A DNA stretch of 64,000 bases from Paracerasibacillus soli (GTDB taxonomy: Bacteria; Bacillota; Bacilli; Bacillales; Amphibacillaceae): NCBI RefSeq assembly GCF_034006335.1, contig NZ_JAWDIQ010000001.1; one strand, 5' to 3'. A model generated the notes under the pieces. That model was not told the origin of the DNA. It made no database searches and worked only from the letters and a program-made list of their open reading frames with translations. How positions within the stretch are numbered: the stretch's first letter is position 1; the number at the start of each line of letters is the position of its first letter. Of the stretch, positions 49,481-59,325 are shown one piece after another. The position numbers and the translations under genes are program-made.

Positions 49481-49524
49481 TAAATAGAAAATGATATTCA
49501 TTTTACTCAGAATACAAAATGAGG

Positions 49525-49560
49525 AAAGGGCTGAGGAGAAACGAAAGTGTCAGCCTTTTG
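49525..49560 (+). terminator. Terminator after the acyl-CoA ligase gene
   Basis: AAAGGGCTGA and TCAGCCTTTT arms, loop of 15; serves the ligase gene and the convergent peptidase gene. Confidence 0.7.
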
Positions 49561-49596
49561 TACTCCCAACCCAGTAATGAATTCAAATTGATTTTT

Positions 49597-50277
49597 TTAA
49601 TCATTTATAGTAGAACGAAGTCTTTGTAGCTTTCCTTTCGTTAATTGGTAAATACCTTGGCCTTCCAACTGGGTTAATTGTTCGTTTTTGAAATAGATAC
49701 AAGTAGCCTCATCCATACCATAATGATGGTAGTTTGGAAAGGCTTGTGCGATATTTTTTAAATGATCCTCCTCTTGCCATTGTGAGAAATGGACAGCAAT
49801 TAATATGTCTGAAAGTAATCCTAATCCATTTCTCACTTGAAATGTTTGGTTTGGATTGTCATTTGGTGACATGATGCAATGTGATAAAGAAATAAGCGCA
49901 CCGGCTGAAAATCCAGCGATTGGAACGCCCTGTTTATAACGGGCTTTAATTAAATCTGCTATTGGAGTGTCTACAATGTATGCAGCATATTCGCTAGTAT
50001 CACCACCACCAATGATGATTCCACCACTTTGATTTAGACACTCCGCTATTTTCTCAAGCGGAGTGTTAGGCAAGGGAAGTAAAGAAAATGGTGTAACACC
50101 ATCATCGTATGCTAAACCTTGTTGATAAATCGGAATATATTGTTCCACTCCTACTCTATCCACATAGAGTATCGCGATAGGCCCATTATTTGTAAAATTT
50201 TTAAACAGTCTTGCCATCTTTGGGGTGAACGGTGGTCCGCCGCCAAATAAAAATATATGTCGATTCATTAAATTCAT
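49597..50277 (-). CDS. Peptidase S51-family (peptidase E / cyanophycinase-like) protein
   Basis: Minus strand, 226 residues; start ATG 50277 or ATG 50268 after AAGGAGAT. FLFGGGPPFTPKMARLF starts the class I glutaminase-like fold. GGIIIGGGDTSEYAAYI and the nucleophile elbow PIAGFSAGALIS (Ser) match S51 peptidases. Probably a cytoplasmic Asp-specific dipeptidase or a relative. Frame intact. Confidence 0.82.
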   Translation of the reverse strand: MNLMNRHIFLFGGGPPFTPKMARLFKNFTNNGPIAILYVDRVGVEQYIPIYQQGLAYDDGVTPFSLLPLPNTPLEKIAECLNQSGGIIIGGGDTSEYAAYIVDTPIADLIKARYKQGVPIAGFSAGALISLSHCIMSPNDNPNQTFQVRNGLGLLSDILIAVHFSQWQEEDHLKNIAQAFPNYHHYGMDEATCIYFKNEQLTQLEGQGIYQLTKGKLQRLRSTIND

Positions 50278-50331
50278 CTCCTTTTAAAGCAAAAAAGAGC
50301 TTCTGTACCGCTATTTTTCATTCTTTAATCA

Positions 50332-51572
50332 TTAGTGTACATGTGTTACGTTATAACCTTTTTCTTGCAAAATTGAAATGATGTGAGGTTTTTCAATTAA
50401 GTGCAACGTTCCAACGATGACAAAATAGGTTTTATGATCACCCTTCTCTAAAAACTCCATCACTTTATCGGCCATGCCAAAATTACGTTTATTGTTTATT
50501 TCTTCCATAAATATTTTCTCTTCTTCAGACTTTGGATTTAAGTCTTCTGTTAAATGCTGGAGTAAATGATTGACATCTCCATTATATATAGAGACATCAG
50601 TTCACGCATACTATCTTCATAACCGTTTATACTTTCTAGCGAGGAAGTTAAGTAGTCGATTTGAAATGCATCTGAGCGATCTGCAAATATCCGAAATTGT
50701 TGTTCTGCTGTTTCAAGTGCAACAATCTTTTTACCATCTTCCGCTGCTCGATTTAAAAAGTATTCGTCAACACCATGTTCAAAACGATACTTCTGAACAA
50801 GCATAGATTCAATAGTGGACGCAATAAACCATGGTTTATATTGTGCTATCAAATCAGGAGTTAGTTCAAGTTCTTCTAAAACGGTAAGCAGTTGGTCATA
50901 TACATCTTTAGGTAGGTGATCTTTTATCGTCGTTCCATCTTCATATGTACCTAACAAAAACATAAGCTCCTGCATTTCATTAAAATCTAAATTTGTAATA
51001 TCTACTTCTGGAACAACAACATCAGCTTCTGCATAGGCTTCTTCAATTTTCTCATGCAACGGGTACATATCTTGAACACCTGCATGCATCGTTCCTTGCA
51101 AATAGACAGTCGTTTTACCATTGGTTACTTTCCATAAAAAGCCTCCGGGACCTTCCGCTTCTTCCATTCTTATTACGCGGATGCCCTGATTAGAAAGTTT
51201 ACTTAATGTAGCAAGTTGTTTCGTATCGTCCAACGGATTTCCAATTACATTAATTGTCTTTATGTTTTTAAGTTCTTTTAAAAGACTAAAGTCTGTTATT
51301 TTATTGCCTTTAATATTTAAAGTTTTTAGAGATTGTAAAGTTTCAATTCCGTCCAAAGATTGGATGCTAAGATTTTCAGCATCTAGTTCTGTGATCTTCT
51401 CAATATCGCTTTGTTTTATTACACCATCATGTTGGTCAATAGCTTTACGAACTGCTTTTTCTAAATGCTCATCAGTGAAGGTGATATCATTAGTGTCCGA
51501 TTCTGCCTGACAGGATATTAACATAAGTCCAAAAAGAATAATGATGCCATAAAGTAATATAATCCGTTTCAT
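50332..51572 (-). CDS. Lipoprotein with leucine-rich repeats and TraB/GumN domain, frameshifted
   Basis: Minus strand. The signal sequence ends in LMLISC, a lipobox, so an exported lipoprotein. Residues ~30-130 carry LRR-like repeats (ENLSIQSLDGIETLQSLKTL, IKGNKITDFSLLKELKNIKT). From ~145 a TraB/GumN domain follows (FLWKVTNGKTTVYLQGTMHA, IAQYKPWFIASTIESMLVQ, HGVDEYFLNRAAEDGKKIVA). The frame breaks in the TATATA stretch at 50584-50590; a one-base change gives YNGDVNHLLQHLTEDLN, ending TYFVIVGTLHLIEKPHIISI at 50332. ~413 residues. Possibly a surface metalloprotease-like protein; substrate unknown. Confidence 0.8.
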
Positions 51573-51709
51573 TTTATCGCTCCCCCAAAAAAGTGGTAAT
51601 TATCATAACTATAGCACAAATGAAATACCTGTATATCAGAATATTATTAAAGATAATCTTTGTATATTCTCTTTGAACTTTCAAATACTGAATACTGGAG
51701 GTGTTTTTC

Positions 51710-51850
51710 ATGAGTGAAAAGCGTAATAATTGGAGTCAAACACGCCCAAAGTCAAGTGTTAATCCTCAAGGTAAATCAGAAGATGATGCCATGCATGAAC
51801 CAAAATCTCAATTAGAACAACGTGCAAAAAAGAAGAATACGAAAATTTAA
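51710..51850 (+). CDS. sspL: Small acid-soluble spore protein SspL
   Basis: ATG after GGAGGTG. 46 residues; the C-terminal block KSQLEQRAKKKNTKI and the central NPQGKSEDDAMHEPKS match SspL of Bacillus subtilis (PQG..., K-x-E-L-E-E-R-A-K-K-x-N-T-K). Minor SigG-dependent forespore protein. Too short for usual gene calling. Confidence 0.85.
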   Translation: MSEKRNNWSQTRPKSSVNPQGKSEDDAMHEPKSQLEQRAKKKNTKI

Positions 51851-51867
51851 TAGGAAATGAGTGAAAC

Positions 51868-52119
51868 ATCATCGAAAAGACATTGCTGTATTTAAGAGAA
51901 TCATTGGGGAACCATACGGACGATCAAATAGCAATGCAGTTATATCAAAAATTAAAAAGTAACCGTTACACAGATGAATTAGCATTTTGTGAAAATTTAA
52001 CCGATCCAGAATTAACGTATCTAAACCAATTATTAGAACATGAAATGGACTATGCAACGCAAGCAAATGATGCGACAAGGCTTGTCCAGTTGAACGGTAT
52101 TTATGAGATCCTGCTTTAA
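51868..52119 (+). CDS. csgA: CsgA-like sporulation-specific protein
   Basis: Soluble ~78-83 residues. TLLYLRESLGNHTDDQIAMQ, SNRYTDELAFCENLTDPELT and EHEMDYATQANDATRLVQLN with a terminal YEILL resemble CsgA, a SigG-dependent sporulation protein. The start is unclear: TTG 51883 has no ribosome site. Homology suggests a few more residues, so the real start may be ATG 51857 with one base missing before 51871. It follows sspL by 17 bases and may share its forespore promoter. Confidence 0.65.
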   Translation: MIEKTLLYLRESLGNHTDDQIAMQLYQKLKSNRYTDELAFCENLTDPELTYLNQLLEHEMDYATQANDATRLVQLNGIYEILL

Positions 52120-52606
52120 GCAATGATTCCAAAGATTAGATAAAGGTAAGAAAATGTAAGAATGGACGAAAAAGGATATGTGGTCAGTCCAACATGATAT
52201 GTCAAAATATGTAGAAACCTGCCAGAACAAGCTTTGCAGTTGCAAAATACGTACTTTCATCATAGGAGAAATGAATCATTTTAAAAAATGGGTACATTTT
52301 ACATTGATTTATGAATGGGTGCGTAGTAACATATAGTCATAAGCTACGTTGTACGTATTTAAATATGTTTTAACCTCTATATATAGAATAGGGAGTTTTA
52401 CATTGAAGTTGTATTGCTAAGCCGTCAGTGTAGCGGAAAGCAAGAAAACTTCTGCGGACACCCACTTGGTGAAAGTGGTGGTTTAAAACTATTTCTATCA
52501 AATACGGCAGTTGTGGCTATTCCTATTTAAAATTAAACGACCAGCATCTTTATGATTGCTGGTCATTTCTTGTTTCTAAAGTCTATTTTTTCTTGGAAAA
52601 TACATA
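52120..52606. other. Gene-poor region with a degenerate GC-rich repeat fragment
   Basis: About 490 bases. At 52430-52490 are words of the GC-rich repeat (AGCGGAAAGC, TCTGCGGACACCCACTTGG) without clear ends. A 57-codon plus-strand frame near 52180 has no family resemblance. The terminator at 52535 lies at its end. Confidence 0.4.
52535..52574. terminator. Terminator hairpin after the DUF3139 gene (minus strand)
   Basis: GACCAGCA and TGCTGGTC arms, 10-base loop, T-rich on the plus side. Confidence 0.6.
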
Positions 52607-52912
52607 TTAGTCGTCAGTAATTTTATTTACTTGATAAATTTCTTTTGAATCTTTTTTATAAGCATAAAAATACTTTGTATGTGGTTCTTCTTTCAATCGA
52701 ACCATCGCCGCATGTTCCCCCATTGCCTCATTACTTTGTACAATCGTAATTTCCTCAACATCTGTTGTACGGTCATAACCATTCTCTTCTAGGTATTCTA
52801 ATGTATCCGTCAATAAGTTATTCTTCTCTTGATAGGCTTGAAGAGAATAGTAGCCAATTGTTGAAAAGATAACAATTGCAAATATAGCTAAACTTATCAT
52901 TCCTTTTCGCAT
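52607..52912 (-). CDS. DUF3139-family small membrane-anchored protein
   Basis: Minus strand, 101 residues. One N-terminal helix (GMISLAIFAIVIFSTIGYYS) is followed by an extracellular part with LTDTLEYLEENGYDRTTDVE and KYFYAYKKDSKEIYQ. Size, the L-x-x-x-G-Y pattern and the one-helix layout match DUF3139 proteins, which have no known function. The start at 52912 follows GGGGGTAGAG. Stand-alone gene. Confidence 0.7.
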   Translation of the reverse strand: MRKGMISLAIFAIVIFSTIGYYSLQAYQEKNNLLTDTLEYLEENGYDRTTDVEEITIVQSNEAMGEHAAMVRLKEEPHTKYFYAYKKDSKEIYQVNKITDD

Positions 52913-53178
52913 GCTCTACCCCCTAATAGCAGTATAACAGATGGGTGATTTCCATCAACAGTATCATAATTAGAACAATATGCATACACATTTTTAATTA
53001 AAAATGATATTTGATGATAACAAAACAACGAAAAATAATTGTACGGGTATGAAGAAAATAAGTAAGCCATGTTTCATATTTCCTAGAAGGAAAAGGTAAT
53101 CATTGACTATGAATCTTCCTTCTCCTATAATTTTTTTAATGAATGAAACAGCAATTGATAGGATTAGGATGTGGATAA

Positions 53179-54599
53179 ATGAAACAAGATGCAAATATTG
53201 ATTACAGCAAATTAAAGCGATTTCCAATCGTTGCTGTTTTACTGCCTGGCGCATTTTTGGCAATTTTAAATCAGACATTACTTATTACGGCTATACCGCA
53301 TATTATGCAAGAATTACAACTTACAGAAAATACAGCACAGTGGGTTATGACAATTTTTATGCTTGTAAATGGCATTATGATTCCGATTACCGCATTTTTA
53401 ATTGAAACGTTTACAACGAGAAGGTTATTTTTATCTGCGATGACATTATTTGCTGTTGGAACGCTCATTTGTGCCCTTTCATTGGATTTTCCCATGTTGA
53501 TGTTTGGTAGAGTCGTACAAGCTGCTGGAGCAGGAATTATGATGCCACTCATGATGACAGTCTTTCTGCTCATTTTTCCAATAGAAAAACGTGGTGCAGC
53601 GATGGGGACTGTAGGATTAGTAATTGGTTTTGCACCTGCAATTGGCCCGACGTTGGCAGGCTGGATTGTGGAGCATTATCCGTGGCGCACATTATTCTGG
53701 GTAGTTCTTCCTTTGGCAATTATCGATATCATCATCGCATACTTTGTGATGAAAAATGTGACAAAGCGGACTTTTCCTAAGGTGGATATTTTATCTATCA
53801 TTTTATCCACAATAGGCTTTGGGGGAATATTATATGGATTCAGTAGTGCGGGAAACAGTGGATGGACAAATGTATATGTACTACTATCGATATGCATAGG
53901 GACGATTGCACTTACCACTTTTATTTTACGACAGTTTAAATTAAAACAGCCCATTTTGGAGTTTCGTGTATTTAAAAATCGCATTTTTACGATTACGACG
54001 ATTATCAGTATGATCACATTTATCGGTCTCATTGCATCTGAAACAATTTTACCAATTTATATGCAAAATATGGCCGGGTATGGTGCGTTAGATTCCGGGT
54101 TAGCATTACTTCCCGGAGCACTTTTAATGGGATTGATGTCACCGATAACGGGAAGGATTTTTGATAAAGTAGGTGCCCGTTGGCTCGTAATTATTGGGCT
54201 TATCATGTTAACTGTAACATCCTTGCTATATACGAATTTGTCGGCAACTACATCTTTTGCCTTTATTACAATTGTATTTGCGGTGCGAATGTTAGGTATT
54301 TCGATGATAAACATGCCAGCAACGACAGCGGGATTAAATGAACTACCTAATCGGTTAATTCCGCATGGACAGCTATGGGGAACACCATGCGTCAAGTTGC
54401 TGCCTCTATAGGGACTGCGATGTTAATTACGGTAATGACAAGTACTGCGACAAAAGCCGGAACGCATGCAACCAATGAGGATATGATACATGGTGTGAAC
54501 ATGGCATTTTATTTTGCGACGGCAATTACAATTGTTGCACTTGTTTTGTCATTTTATATTAAACGAAGTGATAAAGAACGTGTTAAGATTGGAGAATAA
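53179..54599 (+). CDS. MFS transporter, DHA2 (EmrB/QacA) type, copy 2, frameshifted
   Basis: ATG after GGATGTGGATAA. Very similar to the protein at 36831 across its length (GAFLAILNQTLLITAIPHIM, LVNGIMIPITAFLIETFTTR, VGLVIGFAPAIGPTLAGWIV, SPITGRIFDKVGARW). One G added to 54367-54368 restores HGTAMGNTMRQVAASIGTAM and the last helix. ~473 residues, 14 helices predicted. Probable drug or metabolite exporter; a paralogue by gene duplication. No palindrome like that of copy 1 is seen upstream. Confidence 0.87.
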
Positions 54600-54603
54600 T
54601 CAA

Positions 54604-54651
54604 GAAAAACCATGCTCCCTACCCCTCAGTAGGTAGATGCACGGTTTTTTT
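54604..54651. terminator. Terminator between MFS gene copy 2 and queT
   Basis: AAAAACCATGC...CCTAC paired with GTAGG...GCACGGTTTTTTT: an imperfect long stem, T run on the plus strand. Confidence 0.75.
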
Positions 54652-54740
54652 GAGGTTTCTATGCCTTTATCTCTTTTTAAGAATATGAAAACAACTACTG
54701 ATTGAATCTTTATATTATTTGATTAACCTTCCACCACGTT

Positions 54741-55226
54741 CTACCTAATCAAATGGTGAAAGTTTAACTTCTTATTTAATGCATACATGATTGGGATTCC
54801 GATACCCATAACAGCAATTTCTCCAATTGCTGTTGTAAACCAGCTTAAAAGAAAAGGTAATTGCAATGCAAGCTTCAATTCAAAGGCAACAATGTACATG
54901 TTAAATGTAAAGACAAGCGTGTTTACGATTAGTAACAACCATGTGTTTTTAATATATCGTGCAAGAAAAATGATGATTCCAAGTGATAGTGCTGAATGTG
55001 CTACCCCAAAGAAAAGATCGTATAAACCTAATGGGGAAAATAAATTTGTAATGAATACACCTAACACAATACCGAAAAAATACTTTTTATTAAATACTAC
55101 GAGGTGATTAAAAACCTCAGGGAGCCGAAATTGAATGCTAGAAAATGCAATTGGCTGTATGGATAATGAAAGGGCAATGTATAATGCGGCAATCAATCCA
55201 TTTGTTACTAGTGTTTTTACTTTCAC
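54741..55226 (-). CDS. queT: QueT-family ECF S component (queuosine precursor transporter)
   Basis: Minus strand, GTG start behind AAGGAG. 161 hydrophobic residues with about five helices. The opening TNGLIAALYIALSLSIQPIA and the IQFRLPEVFNHLVVFNKKYF motif are typical of QueT. A preQ1-I riboswitch directly upstream (55237-55277) strongly supports transport of a queuosine precursor such as preQ1. Energising ECF ATPases are elsewhere. Frame intact. Confidence 0.92.
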   Translation of the reverse strand: MKVKTLVTNGLIAALYIALSLSIQPIAFSSIQFRLPEVFNHLVVFNKKYFFGIVLGVFITNLFSPLGLYDLFFGVAHSALSLGIIIFLARYIKNTWLLLIVNTLVFTFNMYIVAFELKLALQLPFLLSWFTTAIGEIAVMGIGIPIMYALNKKLNFHHLIR

Positions 55227-55236
55227 TATTTATTCA

Positions 55237-55277
55237 CTCCTTAGTTTTTTTACGTGGGATGGTTGCGAACCACGATA
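55237..55277 (-). promoter_or_regulatory. preQ1-I riboswitch controlling queT
   Basis: Read on the minus strand: stem CGTGG / CCACG around TTCGCAACCATC, then the A-rich tail TAAAAAAACTAAGGAG, the compact class I preQ1 aptamer pattern. The ribosome site AAGGAG of queT is part of the tail, so preQ1 binding would hide it: translational control. Confidence 0.88.
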
Positions 55278-55505
55278 TAGAACTCCATTCTTTTTTGAGT
55301 TCAAGTTTTAATTATAGCAGATTTCCCGATAGAAATTAGAAGAAAGTTAGTATCTTGTATGAAATTTGTTATGTATTACCTGTATAGGTAACATTAAGCT
55401 TCAGCAAGTTCTTTTAGATTCATATTTTATGAACATTATATATCCTTCATTAATATATATAAAACATATCAGTTTAGTATGTTATTTAAAGGGGGATATA
55501 AATTG

Positions 55506-56570
55506 GTGCAAATGATGTTAACCGGCCTTTTATGTGGTGCACTATTAGGCTTTGTAATGCAGAGAGGACGTTTCTGTTTAACCGGTGGTTTTCGAGACAT
55601 GTATATCGCAAAAGATAATCGGATGTTTTACGCGTTATTAATTGCCATTGCGGTACAAAGTGTAGGGGTTTATCTTCTGATTCATTTTGATGTGATCACA
55701 TATGCTACTGGAAGTTTTCCATGGTTAGCGACGATGATTGGTTCATTTTTGTTTGGAATAGGTATTGTTTTTGCTGGTGGATGTGCCACAGGGACTTGGT
55801 ATCGGGCTGGAGAAGGTTTATTAGGTAGTTGGATCGCGTTAATTGGCTATATGTTTATGAGTGCCGTAATGCGGACAGGGATTTTAGCACCAATGAATGA
55901 TTCATTAAAAGGTGTGACGACTACAACAAATTCAATTGCGGATTCTACAGGGATTTCTGTTTGGGTATGGATCAGTCTTCTTGTAGTAATCGTGTTGTTT
56001 TTTGTTCAAAAGGAGTTAAGAAAGCCGAAACTCTTCATTCCTACATTAAAACGTAAGCGAACTGGCATTGGATACGTTTTATTTGAAAAGCGTTGGCATC
56101 CTTTCTTTACGGCGATATTAGTTGGCATCATTGCTATTATAGCTTGGCCATTAAGTGTTGCAACAGGAAGAATGGCAGGTTTAGGAATCACGACACCTTC
56201 GGCAAATATTTTACAATTTTTGGTTATCAATGATTTGTCTTATTTAAATTGGGGTGTGTTTCTCGTCTTAGGTATTTTACTTGGATCGTTTCTCGCCGCC
56301 AAAGCGAGTCATGAGTTTCGATTCAGAATGCCCGATGCCAAAACTGGTATTACAAGTTTTGTCGGTGGAAATATAATGGGATTTGGAGCAAGTTTAGCTG
56401 GAGGTTGTTCCATTGGTAATGGACTAGTGGCAACTGCGATGATGACATGGCAAGGATGGATAGCCTTATTATTTATTATTTTAGGTACGTGGACTGCGTC
56501 ATATTTTGTTTTTATGCGACCGAAAGGAAATACGCAAGCTGTTCCTGATGATACAACAGTAATCGTATAG
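55506..56570 (+). CDS. tsuA: YeeE/YedE-family thiosulfate transporter TsuA
   Basis: Start GTG 55506 (8 bases after AAAGGGGG) or TTG 55503. ~354 residues, about nine helices. The family cysteine motifs are present: MQRGRFCLTGG, FAGGCATGTWYRAGEG and GASLAGGCSIGNGLVATAMM. In TsuA these cysteines relay thiosulfate through the channel. The following TusA-like gene encodes the usual TsuB partner. Frame intact. Confidence 0.88.
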   Translation: MQMMLTGLLCGALLGFVMQRGRFCLTGGFRDMYIAKDNRMFYALLIAIAVQSVGVYLLIHFDVITYATGSFPWLATMIGSFLFGIGIVFAGGCATGTWYRAGEGLLGSWIALIGYMFMSAVMRTGILAPMNDSLKGVTTTTNSIADSTGISVWVWISLLVVIVLFFVQKELRKPKLFIPTLKRKRTGIGYVLFEKRWHPFFTAILVGIIAIIAWPLSVATGRMAGLGITTPSANILQFLVINDLSYLNWGVFLVLGILLGSFLAAKASHEFRFRMPDAKTGITSFVGGNIMGFGASLAGGCSIGNGLVATAMMTWQGWIALLFIILGTWTASYFVFMRPKGNTQAVPDDTTVIV

Positions 56571-56584
56571 GGGGAGGAAAAGAA

Positions 56585-56842
56585 ATGAGTCAAACATTAC
56601 AAGTCATGGGACAAATTTGTCCATTTCCATTAGTAAAGGCAAAGGAAACCATTGCTAATATGCAGAGTGGAGAATTACTGACGATTCACTTTGATTGTAC
56701 ACAAGCGACGGAAAGTATACCGCGTTGGGCAGCGGAAGAGGGGCATGAGGTAACGAATTTCGAACAAATGGATTTAGCTGCTTGGAGCATTACAATAAAA
56801 AAGGATAGCTTATTTATGTGTAAACGCAAAATAAAATCATGA
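56585..56842 (+). CDS. tsuB: TusA-family sulfurtransferase TsuB
   Basis: ATG after GGGGGAGG. The C-P-x-P motif GQICPFPLVKAKETIANM, HFDCTQATESIPRWAAEEGH and TNFEQMDLAAWSITIKK identify TusA/SirA-like proteins. Works with TsuA in thiosulfate uptake and sulphur relay. The family usually ends about here: adding one A to the run at 56799-56804 would give a stop right after ITIKK, so the last ~10 residues (DSLFMCKRKIKS) may be artefact. Confidence 0.85.
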   Translation: MSQTLQVMGQICPFPLVKAKETIANMQSGELLTIHFDCTQATESIPRWAAEEGHEVTNFEQMDLAAWSITIKKDSLFMCKRKIKS

Positions 56843-56920
56843 AGCACGTGAGGGTTGTTTGGTTTTACTTTCAATGTGAAGATTGAAAGTAATCAACTTT
56901 CCTTCACGTGCTTTTTTATG
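56838..56920 (+). terminator. Long hairpin terminator after tsuAB
   Basis: GAAGCACGTGA and TCACGTGCTTTTTT close the structure; an inner stem ACTTTCAATGTGAAGATTGAAAGT stacks in it. Confidence 0.82.
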
Positions 56921-56976
56921 TTGTATTCTCTCATGGGTGGGGTAACTATTGCATTTTTTTTACTCATTTATCTTGT

Positions 56977-57734
56977 TTAATATGCTGTCCAACCACTATC
57001 AGCGGCAATTACTTGGCCATTTACAAAACTAGCGTCATCACTTGCTAAAAATAAAGCAATTGTTGCAATTTCCCTGGCTTGCCATTTCGCGGATTAAACG
57101 CCGCACCTGACATAGCCTTTTCCATGCCAAATTTATTAGGTTCATTCATTGTTGTACCGATATTTGTTTCTACACCACCAGGAGCAATTGCATTGCAGCG
57201 AATGCCTTCATTAGCATATTGGAAACCAACGTTTTTAGTAAATCCGATAACTGCATGTTTGGATGCTGTGTAAGCAGCGCCAGCTCTTGATCCATACAAG
57301 CCACCAACTGATGCATTATTAATAATGACCCCACTATTTTTTTCTAAAAAGATTGCAAGGGCTTTTCTCGTTGCACGCATAACACTAGTTGTATTGACAC
57401 CAATTACACGTTCCCATAGTTCGTCTGTTACATCACCAGCTGGAACAAAATTATCCATAATACCTGCATTATTCACTAAAATATCTAATGTACCATACTT
57501 CTCTACAGCGGCATTTATCATGTTTTGTACATCTTCTTCTTGCATGACATTTGCAACGACCGCGGTGGCTTCACCACCAGCTTGTTTAATTTTATCGGTC
57601 ACTTGTTGTGCAGTTTGTTCATTTGTGTCCGCAACGATTACTTTTGCACCTTCCTTAGCATACAAGATTGCGATTGCTTCACCCATTCCCGATCCAGCAC
57701 CAGTAACAACGGCAACTTTTCCAGCTAATTTCAT
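56977..57734 (-). CDS. Short-chain dehydrogenase/reductase, frameshifted near the end
   Basis: Minus strand, ATG 57734 after GGAGGG. Classical SDR: VVTGAGSGMGEAIAILYAKE (TGxxxGxG), LVNNAGIMDNF, the S-Y-K catalytic set (NNASVGGLYG, AYTASKHAVIGFTKN) and IRCNAIAPGGVETNI. Adding one base near 57076-57077 joins KPREIATIALFLASDDASFV and NGQVIAADSGWTAY, the standard C-terminus, ending at 56977. 252 residues, normal. NAD(P)-dependent oxidoreductase; substrate unknown. Confidence 0.87.
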
Positions 57735-58015
57735 GAGACATCCCTCCATTTAGTGTATTCACTTATTATGATATACTACAAATAATAAAACACAAGGTAA
57801 ATGTGAAACATTTCACAAATAGTTTAGAATGAGAAATGATTTATCCCACGTCAGCCAGCTGTATTTTGGTGTTTTGAATGTCTGTCTAAGCATTGATATA
57901 TAAGGTTTTCAGGAGTCTATCAATCTACAAAAATCCTTGCATATAAAAAAACCGTCTGATAGAGTAATAGTTACCACACCAAAACTCAAAAATAGACGGG
58001 AGCTTTTTATATATC

Positions 58016-58999
58016 ATGTGCCATAATAATAGCATTTATTCAGATGAAAAATCAAGTGTACTCATAGACAAAACAAAAAGTGGAAAAGTAAGACCTTGGA
58101 GAGAATAGAAAATCGCTAATGTCGATTATTTTGAACTCTTACATATTCTTGAATTTAAAAAAGCTGAACGAGTAAAAGATTGTGCTGAAGTATTGGAGTA
58201 TAAACAAAATCGTGAAACAGGCGAAAGAAAACTATATAAAGTGTGGTTTTGTAAATCTAGGCTTTGCCCAATGTGCAACTTGAGGAGAGCAATGAAGCAT
58301 GGTATTCAGTCACAAAAGGTTGTTGCTGAAGTCATTAGACAAAAGCCAACAGTTCGTTGGTTGTTTCTTACACTAACAGTTAAAAACGTTTATGATGGTG
58401 AAGAATTTAATAAGAGTTTATCAGATATGGCTCAAGGTTTTCGCCGAATGATGCAGTATAAAAAAATCAATAAAAACCTAGTTGGTTTCATGCGTGCAAC
58501 GGAAGTTACGGTTAATGATATTGATAATTCATATAATCAGCATATGCATGTCCTAGTCTGTGTTGAAAGTACATATTTTTATAATGCTGAAAACTACGTT
58601 AATCAAAAGCAATGGATTCAATTTTGGAAAAGAGCTATGAAGTTAAACTATGATCCAAATGTAAAAGTTCAAATGATTCGACCGAAAAACAAACGAAAAT
58701 CAGATATACAATCGGCAATTGATGAAACAGCAAAATATCCCGTGAAGGATATTGATTTCACAACAAATGATGAAGAATAGAATTTGAAACGATTATCTGA
58801 TTTAGAAGAAGGTTTACATCGAAAACGATTAATATCTTATGGTGGGTTGTTGAAAGAAATACATAAGAAATTAAATCTTGATGATTCCGAAGATGGCGAT
58901 TTGATTCATACAGATGATGAAGAAAAAGCAGATGAAGATGGATTTTCAATTATTGCAATGTGGAATTGGGAACGGAAAAATTATTTTATTAAAGAGTAG
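58016..58999 (+). pseudogene. Rolling-circle plasmid replication protein (pUB110 RepU-like) with two in-frame TAG codons
   Basis: A single frame from ATG 58016 to TAG 58997-58999 (327 codons) reads as a Rep_1-family initiator. RCR motifs: WLFLTLTVKN (I), QHMHVLVCV (II, HxH) and ETAKYPVKDID (III, catalytic tyrosine). The C-terminal RLSDLEEGLHRKRLISYGGL and DEDGFSIIAMWNWERKNYFI match pUB110 RepU closely as I remember it. Two in-frame TAGs interrupt it, at 58106-58108 and 58778-58780; both positions carry lysine in the relative I recall. No frameshift separates them, unlike the other broken genes. A shorter product could start at TTG 58193. Confidence 0.85.
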
Positions 59000-59035
59000 T
59001 TCAGCAAACGGGCCAAGATAAAGGGGGGATAGATA

Positions 59036-59278
59036 ATGGAAAATAAAAATAAGAGATTAATAAATATAGCGAACATCTTTACAATTTTTGCTTTTATATA
59101 TTTAATATATGCGATTGGTGATATTGCATATAGGTATATTGCTCTTCTGAGTGAAAACTCTGATATAAACATGAATCAAATGTTTAAATGGAATTGGGAT
59201 AGTTTTTTGAGAGAGGTAACTACTTCTGGTTTCAAGGTGTTAGTTTTGTTTGGGATAGGTGCAATATTACGTAAATGA
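59036..59278 (+). CDS. Small membrane protein (80 aa), unknown
   Basis: ATG after AAAGGGGGGAT. Two hydrophobic helices (NIFTIFAFIYLIYAIGDIAY and FKVLVLFGIGAIL) with a polar loop (LLSENSDINMNQMFKWNWD). Probably membrane protein; family not recognised. It lies between the plasmid rep remnant and another small gene and may have come with the plasmid. Confidence 0.6.
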   Translation: MENKNKRLINIANIFTIFAFIYLIYAIGDIAYRYIALLSENSDINMNQMFKWNWDSFLREVTTSGFKVLVLFGIGAILRK

Positions 59279-59325
59279 GTTTGATTGGATAGTGATAAAT
59301 TTATATTTAGGGAGGTGACTACTGT

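Noticed and set aside
52180..52360. 57-codon plus-strand frame
   Set aside because: No good ribosome site, no family pattern and unusual composition; likely chance.
57840..58015. Double-strand origin (nick site) of the rolling-circle plasmid
   Set aside because: I looked for a CTTGTTCTTTCTTATCTTGAT-like nick region near rep and found none; the AT-rich repeats there do not match.
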